From Novipirellula sp052161655 (GTDB lineage Bacteria; Planctomycetota; Planctomycetia; Pirellulales; Pirellulaceae), in NCBI RefSeq assembly GCF_052161655.1, contig NZ_CP197418.1, forward strand, positions 2,728,001 through 2,792,000: DNA of 64,000 nucleotides, read 5' to 3'. Under the pieces are notes generated by a model. It had not been told where the DNA came from, did no database searches, and was given only the letters and a program-made list of their open reading frames with translations. Below are positions 40,805 through 48,886 of the stretch, piece by piece. A program made the translations under genes and the position numbers. The first letter of the stretch is position 1; each line of letters opens with the position of its first letter.

Positions 40805-41416
40805 TCAAAATTTGGTTACCCAAGTTCCAATACCCTGCATAACCATATCTATCGCAACGGTCCCAACATAGAGTGCTGTTATCCGACCGGCGATCTCTAT
40901 GTACCTATCAACCAGCCCCTCTCGATTTGGATGCACAAAATCGTGTATCGACTTGAGAAGTATTATCGCTACCAGACATATGGCAATTGCGGTCACGACA
41001 ACCGTGCACGCCACCAAAGGGTCATGCCTTTTGCCAATAATAACACTGGCACTAATCGTACCCGGTCCAATGAGTACGGGCATCGCAATCGAACCTGCTA
41101 TGTGCTTTGATTCCCCTCTCAACATTTCGATAGCATTAGGGCCGCGAAATACAAACTGAATTCCAATGAGGAGAAAGACAATCCCCCCAAAGATCTGGAA
41201 TGATGCAAATTCCACTTGCATTAAGCCAGAGAAAATCGTTTCTCCGAGAATTGCAAAACTACAGAAAACAGCTCCAGCAATAAATCCAGCCCTTACAAGC
41301 ACAGGAACAAATTGTTCCTGTTTGAGTTTTTGCACCAAGTCAACTAAGTAAATAATTACCAAGAATGGATTGAGAAGCGTTAACAACAATGCTGTAGAAC
41401 TGAAAAAATCAATCAA
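40805..41416 (-). CDS. MarC family integral membrane protein (UPF0056)
   Basis: The 203-residue protein has six hydrophobic helices, with NPFLVIIYLVDLVQKL near the N-terminus, FQIFGGIVFLLIGIQFV, and the family signature SIAMPVLIGPGTISASVI. MarC proteins are inner-membrane proteins of unknown function, once wrongly linked to antibiotic resistance. The gene is clearly richer in A and T than its neighbours, with many codons such as ATA, TTA and AAT, which suggests recent acquisition. It starts with TTG at 41416, immediately after an in-frame stop, so no upstream start is available. No neighbour on the same strand. Confidence 0.87.
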   Translation of the reverse strand: MIDFFSSTALLLTLLNPFLVIIYLVDLVQKLKQEQFVPVLVRAGFIAGAVFCSFAILGETIFSGLMQVEFASFQIFGGIVFLLIGIQFVFRGPNAIEMLRGESKHIAGSIAMPVLIGPGTISASVIIGKRHDPLVACTVVVTAIAICLVAIILLKSIHDFVHPNREGLVDRYIEIAGRITALYVGTVAIDMVMQGIGTWVTKF

Positions 41417-41799
41417 AGTTTTTTATGCCGAACGATAAAGGGACAGAAAGCAATCTGTAATCCCGGCAAAGTACCATGCATTTAGCAGGCACGCTGAACT
41501 TTCTCGGTTTAATTGACAAGCGAATTGCGCCGCTCGATCGATCGATTGGCCCCCATTTGCATGGCGGTCAGGTGAGTGTGTATGCCAATTTTTCTTCCGT
41601 TCTTTAGCCAGGGAGGATCATTATGACACTTCAGTCCATTGAGTTAGCGAACGTCAAAGGCGATAAGCGACACGAACCGTTAATTGAAATTTGGAAAACT
41701 CACTTTTGTCACCACACCCGAATGCGTGCGGACGCCATCCTGCTGAGCGACCGGTAATAAGACCGCTGTGAGACGCAGGGGTCTTTGTAGGAATACCGA
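41417..41799. other. Intergenic region with possible small ORF
   Basis: 383 bases between marC and the methyltransferase gene. The left half is AT-rich like marC, suggesting the transferred segment extends to about 41600. It contains one 44-codon ORF with an excellent ribosome binding site (41623-41757). Confidence 0.4.
41623..41757 (+). CDS. Possible 44-residue peptide upstream of the methyltransferase
   Basis: An ATG is preceded by AGGGAGGATCATT, one of the best Shine-Dalgarno sequences in the window. The frame encodes MTLQSIELANVKGDKRHEPL and 24 further residues, and ends in a TAATAA double stop, 42 bases before the methyltransferase start. The peptide has a Cys-His-His cluster (FCHHTRMR) and no recognised family. 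It may be a short gene, a leader, or the leftover 5' end of a longer gene. Confidence 0.35.
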   Translation: MTLQSIELANVKGDKRHEPLIEIWKTHFCHHTRMRADAILLSDR

Positions 41800-42603
41800 A
41801 TGCCAGTAGGCTGTTCCACTATGCCCAAACGCTACCGAATTCAGTTTCCGCCATCCAACTCTGAAAAACTACAGCAAGATGAGGTTTACTTTACCCTCAT
41901 TGAGGACGGTGTAGAGAAACGCCTACGATTCCACGATTACGAAGAGATCTACAAGCGACCCGGCTTGTATGAGCAGCTCTTTTACGAGCGACTTCGCTGC
42001 AACTCGCCTGAAAAAGTGGCTGATCTGTTGCAACGTGCTCTCAATACCGTACGCGAACCTGTTACGGAATTACGCGTCATCGATTTGGGGGCTGGAAATG
42101 GAATGATGGGCGAAGTCCTCAAACGTGAGGGCGTTGCCAGACTGGTGGGTGCGGATATTATCCCCGAAGCCCGCGACGCGGCCTATCGGGACCGATCCAC
42201 TGTCTACGACGACTACTATATCAACGACTTTGCAAACCTAGACAACAAAGTCCTTGAAGAACTCCGAGAGTGGCGGTTTAACTGCTTGACCTGCGTTGCA
42301 GCACTCGGCTTTGGCGACATTCCCCCACGAGCCTTCTTCAACGCCGTGAAGCTCGTTCGAACCGACGGTTGGCTGGCTTTCAATATTAAAGAGACGTTTC
42401 TCGATCACACCGAGATCACTGGCTTTTCGCGTCTCGTCCGCGAATTGATCTTCTCGAAGTACCTCGAGGTTTATCATCTCGAACGTTACCGACACCGCCT
42501 GTCGATGGAGGGATCGCAGCTATTCTACTATGCCCTGGTAGGACGTTTGACGGCGTCGATCCCTGACGATTTTATCGAACAATATGGCATCGACGAAGAC
42601 TAG
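41800..42603 (+). CDS. Class I SAM-dependent methyltransferase
   Basis: The SAM-binding glycine motif is VIDLGAGNGMMGEVLKREG (about residues 97-115), followed by the acidic end of strand 2 (LVGADIIPEARDAA), a mid-domain CVAALGFGDIPPRAFFN and strand 5 DGWLAFNIKETFLD. The ~90 residues before the core (DYEEIYKRPGLYEQLFYERL) look like a substrate-binding cap. The C-terminus LFYYALVGRLTAS resembles TPR-linked or WbdD-like small-molecule methyltransferases. Substrate unknown. ATG 41800 gives 267 aa; an internal ATG eight codons on (MPKRYRIQF) may be the real start. Not linked to a recognisable pathway here. Confidence 0.82.
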   Translation: MPVGCSTMPKRYRIQFPPSNSEKLQQDEVYFTLIEDGVEKRLRFHDYEEIYKRPGLYEQLFYERLRCNSPEKVADLLQRALNTVREPVTELRVIDLGAGNGMMGEVLKREGVARLVGADIIPEARDAAYRDRSTVYDDYYINDFANLDNKVLEELREWRFNCLTCVAALGFGDIPPRAFFNAVKLVRTDGWLAFNIKETFLDHTEITGFSRLVRELIFSKYLEVYHLERYRHRLSMEGSQLFYYALVGRLTASIPDDFIEQYGIDED

Positions 42604-42969
42604 GGCAATGTCGCCCATCAAATAAGCTTTCGAGTCGAACGTCGCGCGACGAGTCAATAAAGTATCGATGCTATCCGGCCCAGGCCAGGGTGACGCAACA
42701 GAACAGCGATGAATCCAACCATGGGCCGGCCGATTTTCTCCAGTCAGTCCGATCTGCGACAAGGGCGGACACGAAGGAATTGATCGTCGCGCTCGTGGCC
42801 GACCCTCGATTTGATCAAGCAGACTGGCCATCGATGAAGTGGTTGATCGCCAGTGACGCGAAAAGTCAAAGCGTCACTACAACCACTGAGCAGGGCTGTA
42901 ATTCGGTCTTGTAGTCCAACAAAGTCTCCTGCTGTTATCTCAGCAAAAGATAGTCCTCGGGCGATCATG
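42604..42969. other. Intergenic region with one doubtful small ORF
   Basis: Contains a plus-strand 74-codon frame starting GTG 42690 (MTQQNSDESNHGPADFLQSV and onward, with KELIVALVADPRFDQADW). The composition is protein-like but no family or good ribosome binding site is seen, so I leave it as doubtful. No repeats recognised. Confidence 0.3.
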
Positions 42970-43752
42970 CTACGGCAGTTCGTCGAACGTATAGAACCGT
43001 AGTCCTTGTTCCTTAGCTTTGCTGAAGACGCGAGTGAGCGCTTCGGGAGTCACGAAATTCCCCGTACCGGTTTTGGAAATGCGGTGCGCGTACAGCACGA
43101 TGATTTCTCGATTCTTCGCGGCTCGCTCAAGAGCTCCGTCGATCTGTTGGTACGTACGATCCGGCCGCAACGGGGCGTAGTCGATGCCTTTGCCATAAAG
43201 GCACCCGTGCTCGGCAATTTTCGAAGCCGGTACAAAAAAGGCGTCGTCTTCACTGAGTCGTTTGTCGGCAGCGATGTTCTTGCCTGTTCGCACGTGCCGA
43301 AACACGTTCAGCAGCGTCTCGTCTGTCGCGGCATTGTTGCGGCTCATCGGGTACGCGAACGACACAGGAGCGACGTCTGCTGCCTGGAACTCTTTCAGCT
43401 GTGGATCGATTTCACGCCGTAGAAAAGCTTCCGGCGAGTTCTCTTGGAAATACTCAACCGCTTTCAGATGGTTGACACTGTGAGACCCAATCGCATGCCC
43501 GCGCGCTCTCAACTGCTGAATGGCGTCCCTCGCCGTGTCGTCAATTTTCCCGCTGATGAAGAACGTCGCCTTGACTCCAAATTCGTCGAACAGCGGCAAC
43601 GCCTTGATCCAGTCGTCGAAGTTTCGGTCGTCGAAGGTCATCACGACACCGCCTTCGGTTAACGGCGCTGGCGTGCGCGGCGGCACACCGTCGTCTGCAG
43701 AGACAGGCGTCGTTAGAACGGTCACTACGAGAGCCCAGAAGAATCGATGCAC
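42970..43752 (-). CDS. Polysaccharide deacetylase (NodB domain), exported
   Basis: A signal peptide (MHRFFWALVVTVLTTPVSADD) precedes a NodB homology domain: VVMTFDDRNFDDW (motif 1, with the catalytic Asp-Asp pair), IGSHSVNHLKA (motif 2, two metal-binding His) and a FAYPMSRNN motif. IIVLYAHRIS is consistent with the late His motif. It probably removes acetyl groups from a cell-surface or extracellular polysaccharide. GTG start at 43752; 260 aa, typical. It lies next to a decayed amidohydrolase fragment. Confidence 0.87.
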   Translation of the reverse strand: MHRFFWALVVTVLTTPVSADDGVPPRTPAPLTEGGVVMTFDDRNFDDWIKALPLFDEFGVKATFFISGKIDDTARDAIQQLRARGHAIGSHSVNHLKAVEYFQENSPEAFLRREIDPQLKEFQAADVAPVSFAYPMSRNNAATDETLLNVFRHVRTGKNIAADKRLSEDDAFFVPASKIAEHGCLYGKGIDYAPLRPDRTYQQIDGALERAAKNREIIVLYAHRISKTGTGNFVTPEALTRVFSKAKEQGLRFYTFDELP

Positions 43753-43789
43753 GAGGATGCCCTACAATTGTTGCCGACTGGGGTTAAGG

Positions 43790-43990
43790 AGTGATTCAGA
43801 CCTATCACCCTGGCCGCGTTGCCGCAGTAAATCTTTTCAAAGACAGCATCGTGCAGAAAGATGCCGTGGATGTTCCAGAATCCCTGACGATGGTATTCGC
43901 ATGTTTTGCGATCGCTCGAATTCGTCGTTCAAGCAATCCACCAAGGTCGAGCAGCCGAACATCGATTTCGATGCGCCGCCCGACTGCCTG
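43790..43990 (-). pseudogene. Remnant of an amidohydrolase gene (C-terminal end)
   Basis: One minus-strand frame reads YHRQGFWNIHGIFLHDAV then FEKIYCGNAARVIGLN, which matches the usual C-terminal end of planctomycete amidohydrolase_2 proteins (RWRIYGL..PDxVLEKVYxxNAxRL). There is no start codon or own stop in this frame, and a second frame just upstream reads KSMFGCSTLVDCLNDEFERS, suggesting frame breaks. It lies between the NodB and DUF3500 genes and cannot encode a functional enzyme. Confidence 0.5.
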
Positions 43991-44046
43991 AATTCCCGAC
44001 TGCCTGAATGCTCTCATCCCTGGACGCAGTGGAAGCCGTTCGTGGT

Positions 44047-45021
44047 CTACGACTTCACGCCGATGTTGATGTAAGCGTGAACATGCGGGGCGCCGCGAAA
44101 ATGCCAGACGAGCGACGGGCCTTCCACACGCCAGACGTCCCAGACTTGGTCATCATCGATGTCGTCTTCTTGATAGAACGCCATGTGCAGTTGATCAAGT
44201 CCCCCGCTGCTTTTCAGGATCCCCATCACCTCTTCAACGTCTTCTTCTCGATAAGGTGCCAACAAAACCTTTAGCGTCGACTCGACCAGTTCCTTTTGGT
44301 CACGCGAAAGTTTGTTGACGGCGATTCCTGGGAAATGACCGCTAGGTCCTTGCAACTGGACGGCTGCTTCTTTGGGAGCCTTCTTTTGCAGTGCCTGTTT
44401 TGCTTGGCCCGAATCCAGTGCTTGAAAAACCCTGTTCGTCTGCTGGGTTTGGTAATAGAAGAGATTGTCTGCCGGATTCTCTTCCCCGTGCCCGTAGACA
44501 ATCGGGCCGCCGAACGCCGCCTTGTCGACTCGATTTCCGTCGGCCCGCATTGTCAGGTGCCGTCCGGTCATTTCAAATTGGAACTGGTCCGTACCAGGTT
44601 CTCCAAAAAGGGCGAAACTATAACTCTCCATGCCACCGTCATCTTCGTCCATCTGTTGAATCAAACGCTTGTAACCATCCTTCGTCGTGATGTTACGAAC
44701 GATCTGGTCGATCAGCGTCTTTTGCTGCTTGGAGAAAAGATCGTCCCCGATGGTCGTTTTGCTGATGTGCCAGTTCGGATTGATTTTGCGACGGTCGGCG
44801 TGATCAAACGGTCGCCAGACTGCTGATTTCTGTTTCTCCGATAGAGAGGCATACAGTTCTGCGACGACAGTCTCTGCGGATGTTTTAGACGAGTCTGCGG
44901 CATGAGCAAACCGAGCGTCGAAGAGGCCGGCTGACGCAACCCCGACCGCGACGGCTCCTCCGAGTTTGACAAATTCTCGCCGGGCAACACGCTGGCCATC
45001 TTGACGGTTCATGTTCATCAT
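44047..45021 (-). CDS. DUF3500 protein, twin-arginine exported
   Basis: The N-terminus RVARREFVKLGGAVAVGVASAGLF has a twin-arginine motif (RREFVK) and hydrophobic core. The body fits DUF3500: LYASLSEKQKSAVWRPFDHADRR, NWHISKTTIGDDLF, FALFGEPGTDQFQFEMTGRHLTMRAD and a C-terminal WHFRGAPHVHAYINIG with two histidines that may bind metal. The family is uncharacterised. ATG 45021 is chosen; GTG 45030 and two further Met codons are alternatives. About 324 aa, full length. A single-gene unit in a region with gene fragments on both sides. Confidence 0.87.
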   Translation of the reverse strand: MMNMNRQDGQRVARREFVKLGGAVAVGVASAGLFDARFAHAADSSKTSAETVVAELYASLSEKQKSAVWRPFDHADRRKINPNWHISKTTIGDDLFSKQQKTLIDQIVRNITTKDGYKRLIQQMDEDDGGMESYSFALFGEPGTDQFQFEMTGRHLTMRADGNRVDKAAFGGPIVYGHGEENPADNLFYYQTQQTNRVFQALDSGQAKQALQKKAPKEAAVQLQGPSGHFPGIAVNKLSRDQKELVESTLKVLLAPYREEDVEEVMGILKSSGGLDQLHMAFYQEDDIDDDQVWDVWRVEGPSLVWHFRGAPHVHAYINIGVKS

Positions 45022-45235
45022 AAAGCTCACTGAGGGTTTGAGGGAGGATCCTGGCGGGTGCCGTCTAAAAGCAACGGCCGATGCGCAACTATCTTACCAA
45101 ATCCGTCAGCACGGCACATGAATTTGTAAATTTGAATCCGAAATGCCATCACCGGCCTGGTCTGATGAATGCGGCGGTGGCCAGCCAAGCGGGTTCGATC
45201 AGGAACTCACGTCTCGGGGTCATGGCAATATTGCG

Positions 45236-45440
45236 TCACTGATTGGGCTCAGCGGCGGTCCCCAGTTCGGTGACCTTGATCGCGTACAAGGCAAACGTGG
45301 CTAACCAATGATCGCCCTCGTAGTGGCCGCTGTTCACGTACTCCATGCCAGCTTGCAAGTGCCGCAGTCCGCGATCCTATCGGAAAACTCGTCAACATAT
45401 TGGCCCATGTAGAGTAGTGATCCGTCGCGCGGCGGACGAC
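45236..45440 (-). pseudogene. Frameshifted remnant of a deleted gene (C-terminal end)
   Basis: One minus-strand frame reads LRHLQAGMEYVNSGHYEGDH then WLATFALYAIKVTELG and ends with a TGA at 45236-45238. It is preceded in frame by a stop, but the neighbouring frame continues upstream as PPRDGSLLYMGQYVDEFSDR. The two halves join naturally if one frameshift near 45375 is assumed. The GDHWLATFALYA motif reminds me of the C-terminus of DUF2891 proteins, but this is weak. The rest of the 656-base gap (45022-45686) shows nothing else. Confidence 0.5.
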
Positions 45441-45686
45441 GATAATGACAATATAAGAGTGGATCAGGGTGACCGTGTAAGCGATCTCATGGAGCGATTG
45501 AGTCCCTGATCCGCTTTAGGTTAAAAATCTCGGGTGAACATCTTTAGCTGACAAAATTCGAGCTCACGAGCGAAAGCCGACCATACCAGATGACTGACAC
45601 CGAAAAAGACAGTTTGATTGAACTGCTCTAATCATTGCTGATGTACATAAAGCGGCGACCTTCCCCAGATTTATTACCGAAGTATT

Positions 45687-47006
45687 TCAAGAGACGTTCG
45701 TGGAAGAAGTGGGCGAGGCTGTCTGCGCCCGCTCAATCTCTGCGCGGCAGCGACTGATCATGTTTTGCAAGATGACGAAAGAATGGTCCGCGTCGAGTCG
45801 CTCGCTAATCAATTCGTGGCAGGTGATCGACTCAATCTCCTCTAAGTCACGCAAGGCATTGCCAAAACTTGAGTCATCCCGGCACCCTATAGAGCTGAGT
45901 ATCTGCTGAACTCGACCGTAGTAAACATCCACACGATTCTTGCGTTTCTGATCAATCCACTTTTTAATTCCATGCAAGCCACTGGCAAGCAATAACGCCA
46001 GTGTGATCAACACCCCAATTGACTCGGCATTCTCTGCCAAATATCCAGGCTCGTTCCGCCGATAGTAAGCCTCCGCCCCGTGGTGCAGCGGGAATTGCAA
46101 GTGAGTTTGGCTTGACTGTTCATCGAGTCCACTGAGTAGTGATATTTTCCTTCCCAAGACCGCACGATGTGCGAATACGGTTTGTACCATGCCCCGCGCA
46201 AGCTCTTCATCCCAACTCTCACGGCAAGCCAGCACGGCACCGATACCGACCGAAGATATTGGACTGGTCGGACTACCTTCATACGACATCAACGGAATTT
46301 CTGCAAAAGTCGCGTGCGGATAGTGCGTCCGAAACCCTTCGATGAATGCCCGCTCCGAAACGAACGTGTTCTCTTCTCCTACGGCGCGAATTTGAATCGG
46401 AACCAGCTCAAATTCGGGGCTGGCGACCAATTCCTGGATGATCTCGGCTCCCAGGCCCACCAAGAAAAAGGCAGCGTCGATGTCTCCGGAACGCAATGCG
46501 TCAGCAGCCTGCGAGAATCCTAAATTCCGCTGGTTGGAAGCCGGGATTTCGACTCGCGAGAATCGCAGAAGTTCGTCGACGAGGGGATAGGTTCCACCGG
46601 ACTGCGACCCCAGATTCGTTGGATGCCCCGTCAAGTCATTCAAACATTCAATGTCCGAACGTCGTCGGCAAACCAAGTGTAATACTTCGGTGTAAAGCAT
46701 TGCCAAACTACGAACACTCTCGTCGGCAACGGCATCATTCTGCAGAATCGCGACATCCGCCGTCCCGTCCTGCAATCGCGTGACGTTCTCGCGGCTACCT
46801 GCGCTCGGGACAATTTCACAGCGTACGGGCGAGTGACGCTTGGCAAAGGAATCCCCTACTTCCTTTCCAACTTGATAATAGATGCCAAGTTTGGAGCCCG
46901 TCGAAACGACCACGGTCCGGGGTGATTTGCCAACAGCTAAGGCAAACCATATCGCGACACAAACCAACACTCCGACGAGAGCCAACAGAACATTCTTCAA
47001 CGTCAT
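45687..47006 (-). CDS. TAXI-family TRAP-type solute-binding protein, membrane anchored
   Basis: An N-terminal membrane helix is followed by the TAXI signature VVVSTGSKLGIYYQVGKEVGD, RCEIVPSAGSRENVTRLQDG and DVAILQNDAVAD; then LGSQSGGTYPLVDELL and DALRSGDIDAAFFLVGLGAEII. TAXI proteins are periplasmic binding subunits of TRAP transporters. Unusually, a second hydrophobic helix (AESIGVLITLALLLASGLHG) and a ~90-residue cytoplasmic-type tail follow, so the binding domain is held between two membrane anchors. No TRAP permease (DctM/DctQ-like) gene is in the window. ATG 47006 chosen; the frame runs to TTG 47021. It might be a receptor rather than a transporter part. Confidence 0.83.
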   Translation of the reverse strand: MTLKNVLLALVGVLVCVAIWFALAVGKSPRTVVVSTGSKLGIYYQVGKEVGDSFAKRHSPVRCEIVPSAGSRENVTRLQDGTADVAILQNDAVADESVRSLAMLYTEVLHLVCRRRSDIECLNDLTGHPTNLGSQSGGTYPLVDELLRFSRVEIPASNQRNLGFSQAADALRSGDIDAAFFLVGLGAEIIQELVASPEFELVPIQIRAVGEENTFVSERAFIEGFRTHYPHATFAEIPLMSYEGSPTSPISSVGIGAVLACRESWDEELARGMVQTVFAHRAVLGRKISLLSGLDEQSSQTHLQFPLHHGAEAYYRRNEPGYLAENAESIGVLITLALLLASGLHGIKKWIDQKRKNRVDVYYGRVQQILSSIGCRDDSSFGNALRDLEEIESITCHELISERLDADHSFVILQNMISRCRAEIERAQTASPTSSTNVS

Positions 47007-47301
47007 ACAAACAACACCCAAGCCAGTCCATCAACACAGATGTTTGCCGAACACCCTCGGCATCAAAACCACTCTCTGTTTCTTGGTAGTGTACCAACGC
47101 TTCCTCGCGGCGTGTTGTTCCATCGACACCATCTGCCATGTCGCGTTAATCGACTTCGGCGTCGTCATGCAGTTCACCAGCTTTCGGATTGATGGCTTTG
47201 AGAACGTCGGTCCATTGAGTGCGATGTTTCTCAAGCGGATCGAGGAAGCCGTTTTCGTTGCGGGGCGCGTCGCCTCGTTCGGCCTCGTCCCACTGCTCGA
47301 T

Positions 47302-47337
47302 GTAAAAGAAAAGGTTCACGTAAAAGAAAAGGTTCAC
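47302..47337 (+). repeat. Perfect 18-base tandem duplication
   Basis: Two adjacent exact copies of GTAAAAGAAAAGGTTCAC (47302-47319 and 47320-47337). It lies in a region without a convincing gene; on the minus strand it would encode a doubled NLFFYV in an unrecognised 63-codon frame (47146-47337). Confidence 0.85.
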
Positions 47338-47345
47338 GGACTCTT

Positions 47346-47540
47346 TTACTGTTCAGAAACCGCCTTTGTTGATTGACCGAACCGGTCAAACAACTTGTTC
47401 AATGTCAACTCCTGGTCGGCGTCTTTCGCCCCGCCGTCGTTGTCACGGATAGACTTGCTTTGAAAAAGAAAGCTCACCGCGTAACAGGCGATCCCGACGC
47501 AACCCGAGTCGCGAAGGGATGGGCGATTTATAAGTTGAAG
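47346..47540 (-). pseudogene. C-terminal fragment of a paralogue of the 48.3 kb membrane protein
   Basis: The segment reads CYAVSFLFQSKSIRDN followed by DGGAKDADQELTLNKLF; the same 16 residues, and a similar Asn/Asp/Gly-rich tail, end the intact protein at 48312-48800. At DNA level the match covers roughly 47376-47510 against 48312-48430, with a long identical block (TGTCACGGATAGACTTGC and on). Nothing resembling the N-terminal membrane part precedes it, so this is a truncated duplicate. Confidence 0.65.
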
Positions 47541-47723
47541 AACTGGACGCTGATCTGGATCGAGTCCAAGAAGCATCTCCATTGGTTCCTCACTCCCCAT
47601 GAATTCGGAGAAAACGCTTGGCGATCGGAACTAAACCCAATCCGAATTTGTGGGGAGAGGGGGAGCCGGAGAATCCAGGTTTCGATTTCCCGGTGGTCCA
47701 TTCGCGCACGCATCCGAGTTTCA

Positions 47724-47813
47724 TGTCGTCGCGTTGCGACTGGGGTTGCTTTTGTGCTCCCGTAGCCACGGACTCACGTCCGTGGCTACAGCCTGTCGTC
47801 GCGTTGCGACTGG
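47724..47813. repeat. Hairpin repeat cassette: two direct copies around a 12-bp palindrome
   Basis: Two exact copies of TGTCGTCGCGTTGCGACTGG (47724-47743 and 47794-47813, 70 bases apart), each with stem GTCGC-GTT-GCGAC. Between them is the perfect hairpin GTAGCCACGGAC-TCAC-GTCCGTGGCTAC (47762-47789), again headed by GTAG. Confidence 0.75.
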
Positions 47814-48127
47814 TAGGACAGAATGGATCGATTTGCTTGGGTGGTACCGAGAAAGATAGGACAGAGCGTCTTCTTTAAAATCTTTCTGTCCTCTCATGCG
47901 GTGTGAGCGAGCTTGCACGCTAGAACAGGGCAGACTCAGAATCGATGGAACGATGTGGTATGCGCGGACGAAAGGTCGACAGAAAAATTGGTGCGACAGA
48001 AACATGAGACTGCCATCGCGATTCGTGACAGAACACGATGGCCGGCGTCGTCTCCATTTTTTGATCTCTCATCTTTTAACCTTTCGCTACATTGATCGTG
48101 CGTTACACCGTGACCGCAACACCTGCC

Positions 48128-48210
48128 GTCGCTTCGCGACTCCGTGCGATGGTGTGCGTCCTCTTCCACGGACTCACGTCCGTGGCTATTGCCTGTCGTC
48201 ACTTCGTGAC
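48128..48210. repeat. Second hairpin repeat cassette of the same class
   Basis: Order is the same as at 47724-47813: a GTCGC-TTC-GCGAC hairpin (48128-48140), a CCACGGAC-TCAC-GTCCGTGG hairpin (48166-48185) followed by CTATTGCCTGTCGTC, then a hairpin GTCAC-TTC-GTGAC (48197-48210). The last differs from the other copies by a paired G-C to A-T exchange. The stretch 47815-48300 around the cassettes contains no recognisable gene. Confidence 0.7.
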
Positions 48211-48311
48211 TAACCATTCGCGAAACACTGGAGCCAACAAAACGCAAAATAACGAATCAAAACGTCCTGTCAAAAAAAGTTTGTTAGCAGTTTAGCGATA
48301 GCCCGAGCCGG

Positions 48312-48800
48312 TCAAACCACTTGGTTTTTGTTAACTTCTTGATCGACGTTGTTCGTTCCGCCATGGTTGTCACGGATAGACTTGCTTTGAAAAAGAAAGC
48401 TCACTGCGTAACAGGTGACTCCGACGCATAAAGACAGCAACCAGCACGATGCAAAGAACCATCGGCAATGTTCTCCGACGATCGCTGCGAACTCCATTGG
48501 CCCGAATTCGAGGCGACGGGCGAACTCAAATGATTCAAACAATCGCATCCCCGCCATGGTTGCCAAGCTCATTAAGGCGACCCCCGATGGAATCAACGCG
48601 CCAATACTGAACACGCGCTGTCGATCTGTTCCGCACACAAAGATTGTCGCCAACAGCGCTGGGAGCAGCATGGTCACAAAAAGAATCATCACTCCACGGG
48701 CGATAGGATTAGGCACAGCAAAAGTGACGGCGCAAATCACTGCAATTGCCGCGATTAACGCAGTAAGGGACCGGATGCTGAAGCGGGGTAAGTCAGCCAT
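48312..48800 (-). CDS. Small four-helix membrane protein, unrecognised
   Basis: The 162-residue product starts MADLPRFSIRSLTALIAAIAVICAVTFAV, a pattern (RFS[IL]R[ST]L plus helix) that opens many small planctomycete membrane proteins. Three more hydrophobic segments follow (VMILFVTMLLPALLATIFVC, VFSIGALIPSGVALMSLATM, WFFASCWLLSLCVGVTCYAV), then a short polar tail. Function unknown. A truncated copy of its C-terminus lies 0.9 kb away at 47346-47540, so the gene duplicated locally. ATG 48800. Confidence 0.65.
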   Translation of the reverse strand: MADLPRFSIRSLTALIAAIAVICAVTFAVPNPIARGVMILFVTMLLPALLATIFVCGTDRQRVFSIGALIPSGVALMSLATMAGMRLFESFEFARRLEFGPMEFAAIVGEHCRWFFASCWLLSLCVGVTCYAVSFLFQSKSIRDNHGGTNNVDQEVNKNQVV

Positions 48801-48886
48801 CGATATCGCATTCGCAGAAGAAGTGATCGGCTGATGTTTCGGGAGAAATAGGGTACGTGGGCTTCTACGTCAGAACTGCGGCTCCA

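Noticed and set aside
42690..42914. A 74-codon plus-strand frame between the methyltransferase and NodB genes
   Set aside because: Protein-like composition but no convincing ribosome binding site, family or context; kept only as a remark.
46882..47376. A 164-codon plus-strand frame opposite the start of the TAXI gene
   Set aside because: Overlaps the supported TAXI gene antisense and includes the tandem duplication; no family signature.
47724..48210. Possible CRISPR array
   Set aside because: The repeated units are hairpin cassettes of two kinds with only two or three copies and irregular spacing; there are no cas genes in the window.
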